DNA from: Nageia nagi
Lineage: Eukaryota > Pinophyta
Direction: 5' to 3'
DNA: 64,000 bases
Assembly: GCA_050084985.1 (NCBI GenBank)
Contig: JBITNC010000001.1
Location: 163,680,001 to 163,744,000 of the forward strand
Shown here: in pieces, positions 36,088-47,520 of the stretch
How the letters are laid out: the number at the start of each line of letters is the position of its first letter
Numbering within the stretch: the stretch's first letter is position 1
Made by a program: the position numbers and the translations under genes
The notes under the pieces: model-generated
What the model saw: the letters and a program-made list of their open reading frames with translations, nothing else
What the model was told of the DNA's origin: nothing
Databases searched by the model: none

Positions 36088-36867
36088 TTGTTATTTTGGA
36101 TTAGTTTAGTTTATTTTCATAAAAAGTTTTATTTTCCAGCTAAACATTTTTAATAATATTTTATTCCCAAACTTGTGAAGGATGAGGATTTGCTCCCACA
36201 AGTTTGGAAGAAACTTTGTAACGCCATGTGGCATATTTTTTGTTGGACCATATGTTATTTCTTGATACTTGTGCTTAGGGTTAGTGAAACACATAGGAGT
36301 GCCCTAAAAACTATTTATACCACATTTTGATTGATTTGTAGGGGATTAGACCTTTTGCAAATTGGGCTACTTACACAATATTTTCAAACTTGCAAGTTTC
36401 CCTATTTTGTAACTGTGATATAATTTCAAATGATTGAAGTGAGCATATTTTCATTTGGAACTATGGATGTGAATGTGTGTTACATCTTTATGCTATCTTG
36501 AGTGTTTGGAGCATTTTGTAAATCTTGCGAAGGTGGACAAAAGAGTGCCTGAAAATCTTTTGAAATATTTCAAGTAGTGTATGGTTGTGACGTTTCATAG
36601 TTTGCACATTAGACTAATATGTTTTAAGATGACTCGTATATGTCGTTTAATATAGGAACTTCACTCCTCGTTTGAGTTCTACCCACGTCATATCTTTCTT
36701 TTCCATTGCCTTAGCGCCAAGCTCCCCTTGTTAGGACACTCGTGTTGTTGCCTTCCAAGTCAGATTCGGAGTGCGTGGAACCTAGGCCAAACCTGTATGA
36801 GTCCAATCTTAGAAATCCATACTAATCGGTGAGAGTATCGCCCCTCAAGTTGAATTCATATATCACC

Positions 36868-38927
36868 TGTGATGTCCTATTTGGACCAATGATAAAATAT
36901 ATCATGGTCACTTTGTATTCTAGTGTTTGCTCATAGTCATGTTGTACTTATGTAACTCAAGTAGAAGCTTATGGTTTGTGGACCCCACTGTGAGCCCCAC
37001 AATGGGATGTCTCTCGTTGAGTAGTGTTATGTTAATTGTAATGGGTTATCTCGGATTATGGGAATCCCTAGGTAGATGTGTGATGTATGTTTAGAGTGCA
37101 CAGACGAGAGTGTTAGCGTTGGGAGGACCCCACATACCCCACATTGGCTCAGGAGGCTACATGGACCCCCACATCATCCAAGGAGGCCAATTGGACCCCA
37201 CGTCAACCTTGAGAGCCTTTATGACTCTCATGTTGACATACTAGGCCCATGGGACCCCCATGTTAGCATATTGGGCCAATATGACCCCCACATTGGCACT
37301 GTTGACTTGTTGACCCAACATTTGATTAGAATTGGCTTGGGGTGATAACGAGGCATGACGGATGTACATGAGAGGCTATATATTGAGGATGGAGCCCCAT
37401 GATGAGGTAACCACTTATTATACACTTTCTATACTAGTCCCAATCAGGCAATCAAGTCTTGGCGGTGCTAAGCAATATTCCTAGACGGCGTCTAGAGGAG
37501 TGACAAGGTTGGGAGCCTAACATTCTACCGCTTAGGTGGGTCACCTAGCTGCAAATAATATATTTTTCTTCAATAAAATTCTGATCTACGTAAAAAAATC
37601 ATATCTGCAAATAATATCCAGAAAATAACAAAAAACCTTAAGATAGTCACAAACACAACACAAACATTTTTGTATGTTTTTCTGGAACCACAGGAACATA
37701 GATCACATAGATGGGTATCACAAAATAAAATCAAATCTGCAATTACAAGCCTCTTAGGGCTGGACATCCCTCTTAAGGCATGAAAATGACAACAAAACCC
37801 TAAATAAGCCTCCCAAAAATAGGTGAATTCCTCCAAGGTATGGCCACACTGAATACTGCAGGAAACCACACAAATACTGAATGCTGAAATTGAAATCTAA
37901 TTACCAGCTCTGAAACCCCAATGGCAAACCCTGAATGGATATGCCTATCAATGTTCAAGGGATCAACCCTTGAATTCCAATCAAATAGCAAGGATTAGCC
38001 TTGTCTACTAGATTAGCTACTTTCTAAAGAGAGGGATCAGCCCAATACTCCAAAAGGGCGGTTGAAGGATCAACCTTCTCACGAAGATCACAAGATCTCA
38101 AAATAATATCATAACATAACATAATCCAAAATGAGACACAAAGCTCTCTTATATAGCCGTAGGTTCTAATTTTGCGTTGACACTTCCCTAGGCATCCATA
38201 ATCACTTAAGTCTTTATTTTATAAATAAAAGATGCAATAACTAATATTATGTCTCCTAATACATTACCCTTATATCCTCTTTTTTATTCTTTTATTTGTC
38301 TAACTCTATGTAGAACACTTTCACACCACCTTAGATACACAACTTCCATATTTCACATACACAAATATGCATGATCCTAAAAATGAAAAACGAGGACATT
38401 ACAAATTCCGAGGACGAGCTTCTACCTTCATTGGTCACCAAGGTTCGAGGAGACTCCTTTGTAGGAGGGGATTTTGATACTAAGGGAGTTAGTCTTTCCC
38501 ATTGCATGTTCTGCTTGTTGAGGGTTTGGAACCCTCGATCTGTGTGTTGTAACCTCCATTGTACTTAATGATCATATCATAATAAAATACATATCATTGT
38601 GCCTCTCATCATTGTGTTGTTCCACTGTGTGCATGCATTGTGATATACTGGTGTTGGAAGCTTTGTCTTGGCTTCATATTGTTGTGTGTACCCATCGTTG
38701 GCATTCCTATGTTGTGCATTGTTGTTGTGGGCATTCGTGGGGTTTATAGAGTGTTGGAGAAGCCCTAGGGGCCAACGTTAGCATTGTGGGATCCTTGTTT
38801 AGTGTGGAGTGTAGTTCAAAAGGCCAAAGAGGCCCACATGGGAGTATTGGAGGGTTTGTCTGCCCTAGTGTTGAGTTGTTTTTGTTGAGGGTAATTTTGG
38901 AACATTAGGTAATTTTGGAACATTACA
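36868..38927 (+). mobile_element. Solo family A LTR nested in D copy 2
   Basis: It begins TGTGATGTCC, ends AACATTACA, and is flanked by tcacc (36863-36867 and 38928-38932). The uninterrupted target is visible in D copy 1 near 18630 ('atatcaccatcttctc'), which proves insertion. It is longer than other copies because a reversed LTR of 854 bp is nested in it. A 30-bp array lies at about 37120-37320. Confidence 0.9.
37550..38403 (-). mobile_element. Reversed solo LTR-like insertion in the family A LTR
   Basis: The minus strand reads TGTAATGTCCTCG to ATTATTTGCA, with a TATA-like site near 38147-38157 (CTATATAAGAG). Intact family A LTRs lack this block. About 13 bp of the host LTR ('tccatccggtggt') is missing at the junction and no target duplication is seen, so it may have arrived with a small deletion. 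Confidence 0.65.
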
Positions 38928-39289
38928 TCACCATCTTCTCACAACCTCTTTTCTTTATTTTTTTTTTATTTCTTTGAGCGGCTTTTGCAATGAATCTTTT
39001 CCTTTTTCTTGAGAAACAACCATTTCTAGATCAAGGACCCTTCGAGTCTTTGTTTAACAAATGTTATTTGGGTTGGTAACAGCTTTAAGCATCTCCACTG
39101 AATCACCTGAGTGATCCCTTGCACCCTTCACTTTCAAACCTTTGGGGTAAACAGTCCTCATAGCGGGTAGGGTCACGCCCTACCAATCAAGTGTTTGAGT
39201 CATTCCACAAGCCTTGTAATACCATCTACCAATTAGCAAGGGTAAGAAAGAAAAAGCCCCCAACACATCATTCAAGGATCTTACAGTGT

Positions 39290-40270
39290 TGAAAAGGAGT
39301 TTTGGACCGAATCAAGATGATAAGAGGAAAAAATCGTTAAGGCACATAAATAGGGTCCCAGAAGATGAAAAAGGTGAAAGATGCTAAAATCTAGATGCTA
39401 ATGGTGTTAAAATGTGAAAAAGGAGTCAAATTGATCAAAACAATGTAAAAAACATATGAATGCATCATTATAGGGTCTTAAGATGCTCAAGATGTTCAAA
39501 ATGATGCATTTCCTCCTTAAGTGCATAAAATTAGGGCCATAAAGATGTGAAAGGTGCAAAAGTTGGTCAAAATAGGTGAGGTGAATGAAATGGAGAGGTT
39601 AAAAAGTTCTAAATTGTTTAAATGGTGCGAAATCCCCTTTGGCACATCAAAAATAGACCTTAAAAACTCCAAAATGTGCAAAATAAACATTTAAAAAGGT
39701 GAAATGATGTGCCAAGGAGGAATAGAGAGCTCAAAAAGGCCAGGCATATCAAGATGGAGGTTTAAAATTCGTGAAGAGGCAAATAGAAGGTGATTTTGAA
39801 AGGTCAAAAAGTCAATCATTTCAAGGTCTTAAAAAACTTAAGGAGCTAAAAGCATGAGCCAAGATAAGTAAGAAAAGACCATAAAGGAGTGGTGCATCAT
39901 TTTCAAGGCTTAAAACACTTAAAAACCCCAAATCCATGCGCCCAAAAAGGTCTAGGAAGGCTTAAAAGGGACAAATCAAAGTCAAAAGGGCACAAAAATA
40001 CTCCAAAAGGGTGAGCGCATCATTTTGGAGGGTTAAAACACTTAAGAGGCCAAAATCATGCGCATAACAAGGTCCAAGAATACAAAAACACCTAGTTGCA
40101 TCATTTCATAGGCTTAAAATTGGTAAAGGAGAGAAATCATGCACTCAAGTGATCATGAATTGGCACATTTTCCTAGGCACACATAAAAGGAGGTCTAAAA
40201 TTTGCAAAATGAAGGTTTAAAAGCACAAGGAGGGTGAGCGCACATGTATAGAAGGTTAAATGCTCAAATG
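39290..40270. repeat. Purine-rich degenerate repeat region
   Basis: The plus strand is dominated by A and G, with recurring 'gcatcattttgagggttaaaacactt' -like segments (near 39890, 40012, 40095) and 'catgcgc' motifs. The units are irregular, and I give no consensus period. No coding potential was seen. Confidence 0.4.
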
Positions 40271-40299
40271 AGCTTTGGAGCAAATGGGACCCCGTAGGG

Positions 40300-40313
40300 G
40301 TCTATTTATAGAC
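40300..40313 (-). promoter_or_regulatory. TATA box of family E LTR copy 2
   Basis: The minus strand reads GTCTATAAATAGAC, identical to copy 1 and in matching context. Confidence 0.6.
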
Positions 40314-41089
40314 TTTTTCTTGAAATCCAAATTTCAAATTTTGCAAAAATTAAATGCTAATTGAATGCTAAATGGAGATTACAATTTCATTTAATGGGAG
40401 AAAAACACTCATCCCACTAATTTTGCTTTAAAATAAACTAATTTCAGAAATTTGAGCCTCTTGTAGCGGATCTTGATGTGTTTTGCCTCAATTTGGCAAA
40501 ACTTGGAGCTTCAAATCATCATTATAGGTTCATTCACCAAATCTTTTGAGCTCCTTATTTCTTTCAATTTGGATTCGCCCTTCATGAAAACATCTTGGCA
40601 AATTTTCAAGCAATTCTAAGAAGATTTTTCAAAAAAGTGGATTTTTTAATCTATTTTCAAAAAAGTGGATTTTTTAATCTATTTTCGAAAAAGTGGAGGG
40701 GGGCTGATTTTGGAAAATTTTAAAAAAGTTATTTTGAGGCCATGGATGGATGAGAAATGGATTAAGAAGGCATTTGTCAAGTTTTTGGAGAATTTGGGGT
40801 TTTAAAAACATGTTTTGAGCATAGGCGGCCATTTTCCTTCTTTGATCAAAAGCATCAAAGGTATTTTAGGTTTTCGGACCTTGGTGCATGCAAAGCCTAA
40901 AAATATGCATTTTGCTTGAAGAATCACACTTGTGATCATTTTTGATAATTCTAATGCACGCTATCTTCATCACAATGGAAATGGGTACTTAGATCCATTC
41001 TTACAATCATTTTCTAAAATTGATGAATTTTGCACCTTTTTCATGTAATTTGACCCCAAAATGCATGCTTGGGGAAGTAAAATGGAGTG

Positions 41090-42620
41090 TTTGTGAGGTA
41101 AATGGGGGTTTTGGCTTGTATTTGTAAGGCTTTGGACTCTTCTCACATCTCATAGGCGTTGAATTTGCTCCTTTCCTTCTTGTAGGTGCATTTTGTATGC
41201 TCCATAGTGCCTTTTGCATGCTAGGGGAAGATTTTGCTCTTTGAACATGCATCGAAAAGGGGTAAAAGGAGAAAAACTGTGCCTAGATGGGAGAGGGTGA
41301 TTTTTACATCAATTTGAAAAGCCTCAAGAGCAAAGTTGTTTAGATTGTTACCTTTTAAAATACCCATGTTTCAAATTTTCATTTTTCCAAATTCAAAATT
41401 TTTGTCAATTCCATACGAAGGAAGGGTAGGCGCATGTTTTCTCTTTTTGAGGCAACAAAGCTAGAAAATCTGCATCTAGGTGGGAGAGGAGTCATTTTGA
41501 TGACTTTTGGAAACTTTTAAGAGAAAAAACGTCTAATTTTTTACTTCCCACCATACCCAAATTTTTTATTTTTGATTAGTCAACTTGAAAATATGGAAAT
41601 TTTCATGTGCAAGTTTTCTATTTTTCTCAAATTTTCCTTAGCTAGAAAATGTGCGCTTAGCCACCATTTGCATAATTTTGTCCTTTCTCGAAAATTTTCA
41701 AGGCCAATGTGCATGTATTCCCTCCTTGCCATGCTCATGTATTCAAAATTAGAATCTAAATTTTCTCAAAATTTGAAGCACTCCCTCCTTAGGTGCAAGT
41801 TTTCTCCTTTTGAAGATTTCCATAGCCTAGAAAAATGAGCCTTCATGGAGGAGGAGTGATCTTGATCCAATTTGTAAACTTGTAAGAGCAAAAGTGCTTA
41901 GAAATTGTTCTCCTACAATACCCTATCTTGGATTTTGCATTCCTTTGGGTTCAATTTTCAACATTTTCTCATGATTTTCACCAAACTTGCTCAAAAAAGG
42001 AGTAAATTGGAAAATGTGTGCCTAGATGGGAGAGGAGGAGTTTTGAAGCTACTTGGAACTAAGACTTGATTTTTGATGTTGCACAATACCCATGTTTGCA
42101 ATTTGTCATTTGCCAAAGCTCAAAATTTGACACAACCTTGCTAGACGCCTGTTTTCTCCTTTTGAGGGGGTAAACACCAAAAATTTGTGCCTAGGTGGGA
42201 GAGGGGTCAATTTTGGTGCAAAGTGGAATGTTGCAAGCTTAAACTTGTCTAGAATTGCACCCTTCAAAATACCCATATGCCACATTTTGTCCTTTTCAAG
42301 CTTCAAGAAGTGTGGAATCCTCAATTGGGCATTTGATTTTGCTTGCAAATTGCAGCAAATTAGAAAAACTGTGCCTACTCATCAAGTGTTTAATTTTGCT
42401 CATTTTGATGCACTTCCTTCACCAAAGGTGCATGATTTTCCTTGCTCCTTATTACCCATGTTTCAGTTTTTTGATAAAAAACTTGTCATTTTTGAGTGCA
42501 CAACCATGTTAGGTGCTGATTTTCTCCTTGTAAGGCCTTAAACCCATAAAATTGTGCCTAGAGAGGGAGTGAGCAATTTTGCAGGAAATTGGAAACTTGC
42601 AAGTTTAAACTTTACTCTTT
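41090..42620 (-). repeat. 180-bp tandem repeats in family E U3, copy 2
   Basis: The anchor 'tgtgcctag' or a variant falls near 41280, 41467, 41645, 41833, 42013, 42182, 42365 and 42549, with intervals of about 170-190 bp. Units also share 'tgggagagg', 'ttttctcctttt' and 'gcaagtttaaac'. The landmarks match the array of copy 1, showing a common origin. Confidence 0.8.
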
Positions 42621-43153
42621 TTCTAAGCTCCCCTTGAGGGTATCTTTACATTTTGCATCAAATTTGCATAAGAAAACTTTATCTTTTCTTTGTAGGCACA
42701 ATACATCTCCTTTTGAATCCACTAAGACCATAAAAATTAATTTTAGTCCTCTAGGAAGCATCTTTGATCCTCTTCACAAAGTTCCAAACACAAATATGCC
42801 TTATTTTGAATTGCCTACAATCTCCTACTATCATTTCTTGAATTTACCATGAAATCACATCCTACATCTTCATTAAGTGCATCCCTTCATCCTTTGACCA
42901 TTTTTCAAGTAAACTATGTTGATTCCTTAGAAATGCCATCCTCTAGAGCTAGGAACCTTGAAAACTCCAAAATTGATAGTTTGGTACACTGAATTGTCTC
43001 ACAATGTCTCATGAATAGCCTTTGTACACCATCTTTAGTAGTATCATCTCTTTCAGAATTCTCTTCACTATCTAATCCATATCGGGTCTCCAAAGTTGCA
43101 AAAATAGGGTCCCTAAAATCTTGTATTTTGGGGTGTGTTGTGCAAGCACAACA

Positions 43154-43282
43154 AATTGTAGCCTAGTCTTATGAATACTTGAAGGTATTCAAACAAGATG
43201 TCATGCAACACACCATTAAGTTGATCAAAGGAGCAAAATCGTTCAAACAAAAGGAGCTTCCAACCATTCCAAAGATTGGAGC
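43154..43282 (+). pseudogene. Ty3/gypsy pol fragment upstream of reverse transcriptase
   Basis: The frame reads QHTIKLIKGAK and KQKELPTIPKI, typical of the stretch just before the reverse transcriptase fingers in plant gypsy pol (with an earlier YEYLKVF motif and a stop in place of a tryptophan codon). It joins in frame to the sequence at 47521 across the hAT insertion. No gag of this element was found to the left, where family E begins. Confidence 0.7.
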
Positions 43283-43780
43283 CAAGTTAGAAAAATCGGA
43301 TCGAAATCCACAAAAATCGCTAAAAATCGAAATCGAGAAGTGAAAAGATTTGAATCAGTTTAGATCCGATTTTTTGATATTCGAATTTTTTGGGATTTTT
43401 TCTGATTTTGAATCATGATTTTTTTGTCCAAAAAATAGGCACAAAATCGGTTGACAATTTTTTGAGATTTTTGGCAATTTCAAAGCAGATTCAATTCTCT
43501 AAAAAATTGGGATTCCCACGCAAAAAATCGGCGAAAAATTCCATCTTCAATCTGGCCACAGGCAAAGGGGATTAAGTCACCAAAATGCTCATCCATTTCA
43601 TCATTTTTTGCATTTTAGAGCTGAGAGGAGCTGAGCTAACACCATTTTCAACAAATTTGAAGAGATTCCAAGTAAGTTTCCAATGCTTTGTGAGTTTTGT
43701 TGGGTGTTTTTCATTCTCTCTCCAAGGCTTCAACTATTTTTTTTTTTTTTTCTTTTTTGTTTGCTTTTGCAGTTGCAAGT

Positions 43781-46676
43781 ATGAGTTCTTTAGCACGCAA
43801 TAAGACAGATGTTACTTGGCCTTGTGGCATAGAGCTTGAAACACCAAGGGCTCTTATTTACAATTTTTGTAAGGAATCTATTGCTGGAGGTATTTACAGA
43901 ATGAAATTTCACTTAGCAAGATTGGATGGGAATAATACTAGACCTTTCTCTAAGGTGTATCAAGATGTCCAAAGGAAAATGATTGCCATCATAGAATCCA
44001 AGGCAGCAACGAAGAAGACAAAGAAAAGAACAAATGCAAAAATTGCCAGAGGGTTTCCACCACCTCCACCTCCACCCCTAGGGTTTCTAGACTCTACCGG
44101 TGCTCATTTCTTTGAAGAGGGCACTGCTAGTGCTAGTGCAACTGCAAAGCAAGCCCCCACCAGCAAAATGAGGAATCCTGCAGGCTCTAGGAGTGCAATG
44201 AGGTGTGATTTCTTTGCACCTCGTGGTGGCCAAACCACGCATGATGCATCATGGAATAAGAATAAGTTTAATGAAGCCAGAAAGGCAATTGCAAATTTCT
44301 GGTATTACTCTGATCTTGCCTTCAATCTAGAGAACTCACCATATTGGGAGTGCATGGTTAGAGCTATTGCTGCTTATGGTATTGGATTCAAAGCACCAAC
44401 TTTCAGTGATTTGAAAGGTTCTATGCTGGATGAGGCTGTTTTAGATTGTAGGAGGGTTATTAATGAGTAAAAGAAGATTTGGAGAAAAAAGGGCTACAAC
44501 ATTCTTAGCGATGGTTGGACAGATGCACGGGGAAGAACTTTGTTGAACTTTTTGGTTGCTTCTTCAAGAGGTTTGGTTTTCTTGACATCAGTGGATGCAT
44601 TAAGTGAAGTAAAAAATAGTGATTATTTATTTGGGCAGTTGTAGTTGGTCATCAAAGAGGTGGGGGTTGAGAACGTTGTGCAAGTATATTTACTATTTTC
44701 TATCTATTTCATTTCAGTTTTTTTTGTGCATGTTATCATTTTTTTATTTAAATTTTTAATAATTAAAATTTAATTCATCTTAGTTTAAAACTTTAACTTT
44801 AAATTTTATGTTGTGCACACTATAGGTTATCATGGATAATGCTCCTACATACGTTAAAGCAGGGGAGAGGATTGAGAAATAATACCCCACCATTTTTTGA
44901 ACTCCTTGTGTTGCACATGTCATGGATTTACTTCTCGAGGACATTGGAAAGATAGAATGGATCAAAGACATTGTGAAAAAAGCAAAGAATATCACCAAAA
45001 ATATCTACAATCATGCTTGGATCTTCCACTTGATAAGGACAGATTTCACAAATGGAAAGGGTTTAATACATCTTGGTAAAATTTCTATTATTTCTTAACT
45101 TTCAATTCATTGCATTTATATTCAATTTTTTTAATCTCATTAAATTAAATTTATGATTTTTGCATGCAACCACTACACGATTTACAACATCATTTCTTAC
45201 ATTGCAGAGTATTTTAAATAGTCGAGTTGCATTAAAACAAATGTTTGTGTGCAACAACTGGATGGAGTCGAGATATGCACGTGAACCAAAAGGCAAGAAT
45301 ATCATTAATTGCATCTTTGATGATGATTATTTCAATTTTGAAGGTAAATTCTATTTCAATTTTCAACTTTTCCACTTTTTTTTTGTCCAAATTTGCTATT
45401 GAATTGATTAATTCATTAAAATTGTTATTAATTTAGTTGTATAATTGATAATTCACTTTGCAAATTACAGAGCCCTTAGTGAGGGTGCTTCGCCTTGTGG
45501 ACTCAGAGAATCCATCCATGGGGTATGTGTATGAAGCGATGGATAGGGCAAGGAGGCCATATCCCATTTTCTCTCTTATGATGCATCAAGATTTCGGTAC
45601 ATTTGGGACATGGTTGATCGTAGGTGGAATCTTCAATTGCATAAGCCTCTACATGGAGCGAGGATGTACTTGAACCCCAAATTCTTCTATAGTAACAAAT
45701 TTGATCCATTGGATGGGGAGATTAACTCAGGTATTCACTAGTGAATATTAATCAACTGAGGATTTTGATTTCAATATTCAACTTAACCTATTGAATTGGA
45801 ATATATTGGATTTTGATAGGCATTAAAATTTTGTAGGTCTCCACAAGGTTATTAACCATTTGGTGCCAGATAAGGAGATAAGGATCAAAATTTTCAAAGT
45901 AGAGCTTCAAGATTACAAGAAAGCATACGGCTACTTGTTTACATCCCAAGAATGTAAAGAATCAAGGACATCTCTAGCTCCAGGTAACAAAATGTATTTT
46001 CAATTTTTTTTAAAGTGAATTACCCAATTAGTAACATCTTAAAAAATGCATACCTTATTTGTTTAACTTGCTGGTTTTTTTTCAGATCTATGGTGGGAGG
46101 ATTATGGCAGTACTACGCCAAATCTTCAGAAAGTGGCCATAAAAATCTTATCCCATCCAACTACTACTTTTAGGTGTGAGCAAAACTGGACCACTTTTGA
46201 GCAAATTCATTCAAACAAGTGCAATTGACTCACCTAGGAGCGTTTGAATGATTTAGTTATTGTGCATTACAACCTTCGCCACTGTCATAGACAGATTGAA
46301 GGAACAAGTAATGAGGCAGTAGAGTTGGATGAGATTGAAGCAAGTGATGTGTGGGCTTCACAGTTGAAGGGTGTGCCAAAAGTGGTTAGAGATTTTGATT
46401 TCAATTTTCAACTTAAAGATTAGCTATTGAGTTTGATTTTGAATATATTTTATCGGCTTTTGATGGGCAATACATTTTACAGCCTCAAGATTTTGATTTC
46501 ACCTTTGAAGAGTATCAAAGGATGGAAGAACAAGCTCTTTCAATGGGAGGGGATGCGGAAAGGGTGGCTATGGAAGCAGAAGGGGGTACATTAGCAGAAG
46601 GACCATCACATATAGGAGCTGATCTTGAAGATGATATTGATGATGATGAATCTCTAATAACAACTAGGGCCAGGGT
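43781..46676 (+). pseudogene. hAT transposase gene with introns, broken
   Basis: Segments that look like exons lie at 43781-44683, 44826-45075, about 45168-45343, 45471-45730, 45837-45983 and from 46086, most joined by GT-AG introns. The first holds a proline-run linker and the SDGWTDARGRTLLNFLV motif of the DUF659-type catalytic region. The second holds MDNAPTYVKAGE and CVAHVMDLLLEDIGKI. The fourth has EPLVRVLRLVD. The last has the C-terminal dimerisation motif (WWEDYGSTTPNLQKVAIKI). Stops near 44470, 44645 and 44880, and in the C-terminal domain, show it is inactive. An acidic tail follows at 46500-46660. Confidence 0.82.
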
Positions 46677-47111
46677 TGATGAAATTAACCCCTTCCGAAT
46701 TAATCTCTATATTACCAAGATCTCAAGAAGGCACTTACAACATCAACACAATAACACAAACCAATCTCACAAATAATACAAGATATAAAATGGTTCCTCC
46801 CTCCTTGGGAGTCCATTCACTAACTAAGATCTTCTTATTCTCAAGGACCTCTCTTACAGAATCTCTCCTCTCTTCAAACCCTAAACCTAGCTTTACAATT
46901 GTTTTCATTACCATGAGAGGAGAGATACTTCTCTATTTATAAGAAGAAACCCACCCTTTAACCCAAGGATAAGGTTAAAGGTGTTTCTATATTTAATCCT
47001 CTTTCTATTTTTATCCCCTTAATGCTTTAAGGTATCTAAAGATACTTTAATCATTAAATGAATTTACATTAAAGAGAAATATTACACAATATTACATTAC
47101 AAATTCTAACA
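46677..47111 (-). mobile_element. Solo LTR nested in the hAT element
   Basis: The minus strand reads TGTTAGAATTTG to TTAATTTCATCA, and the insertion is flanked by agggt (46672-46676 and 47112-47116). A TATA-like site (complement of ctatttataag) lies near 46933. It interrupts the 3' part of the transposase. No other copy was found here. Confidence 0.82.
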
Positions 47112-47520
47112 AGGGTTGCAAAAGAGAGATTGTGAAAAGCAAAACATGGATGATAGTAGTAGCACTAGATGAATGTTTTGAATCTTTTGATTCAAATTTT
47201 GTTATGTCACATTGAAAACCTTTAATGTTTTTTGGTCCTTAACACTTGGACATTTGATATGTAATACAAAACTCTACAATTTCTTTGATATGCAATGTTG
47301 GATATTTTATTTGTTATTCTATATGGAATGTTGTCTATTTGATATCCAATGTTGAGATATAGTTAAAAGTAATTTGTTTCGATGACAAATAGGAGAAATT
47401 CTTTCATTTTTTCTCTATGCCTAATTTTTTCCGATTTAATCTGATTTTTTGCCGATTTTCAAAAAATCTGAATCCTGCAGTCAAACGATTCCGATCAAAT
47501 TCCGATTTTTATAACTTTGG

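Larger units (their letters stand above)
31494..39265 (+). mobile_element. Family D element, copy 2
   Basis: It starts TGTTGCGAC, ends CCCCCAACA and is flanked by a perfect catca duplication (31489-31493 and 39266-39270). Without the nested solo A LTR (36868-38927 plus one TSD) it is about 5.7 kb. It is highly similar to copy 1 along its whole length, with a 335-bp deletion in the ORF and small local changes. The exact shared ends and independent target duplications show that the whole unit moved as one piece. Confidence 0.88.
39271..43153 (-). mobile_element. Family E LTR copy 2
   Basis: Read on the minus strand it starts TGTTGTGCTTGCACAACA at 43153, next to the gypsy pol fragment. The region around the TATA box aligns with copy 1 (40280-40620 with 3590-3940). 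The U3 is about 2.85 kb and is rich in 180-bp repeats (41090-42620). The part left of the TATA box (39290-40270) is purine-rich and does not align with copy 1. The left limit is therefore uncertain. Confidence 0.65.
43283..47520 (+). mobile_element. hAT DNA transposon
   Basis: The ends are imperfect inverted repeats (left CAAGTTAGAAAAATCGG; right, complemented, CAAAGTTATAAAAATCGG). They are flanked by an 8-bp duplication with one mismatch, attggagc (43275-43282) and attgaagc (47521-47528), the length typical of hAT elements. It carries a broken hAT transposase with introns and a nested solo LTR. It splits a gypsy pol gene in frame. Confidence 0.85.

Noticed and set aside
37550-38403. Reading the block inside the solo family A LTR as part of a long LTR variant
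   Set aside because: All other family A LTRs lack it, and it has its own TG/CA ends and TATA-like site on the opposite strand.
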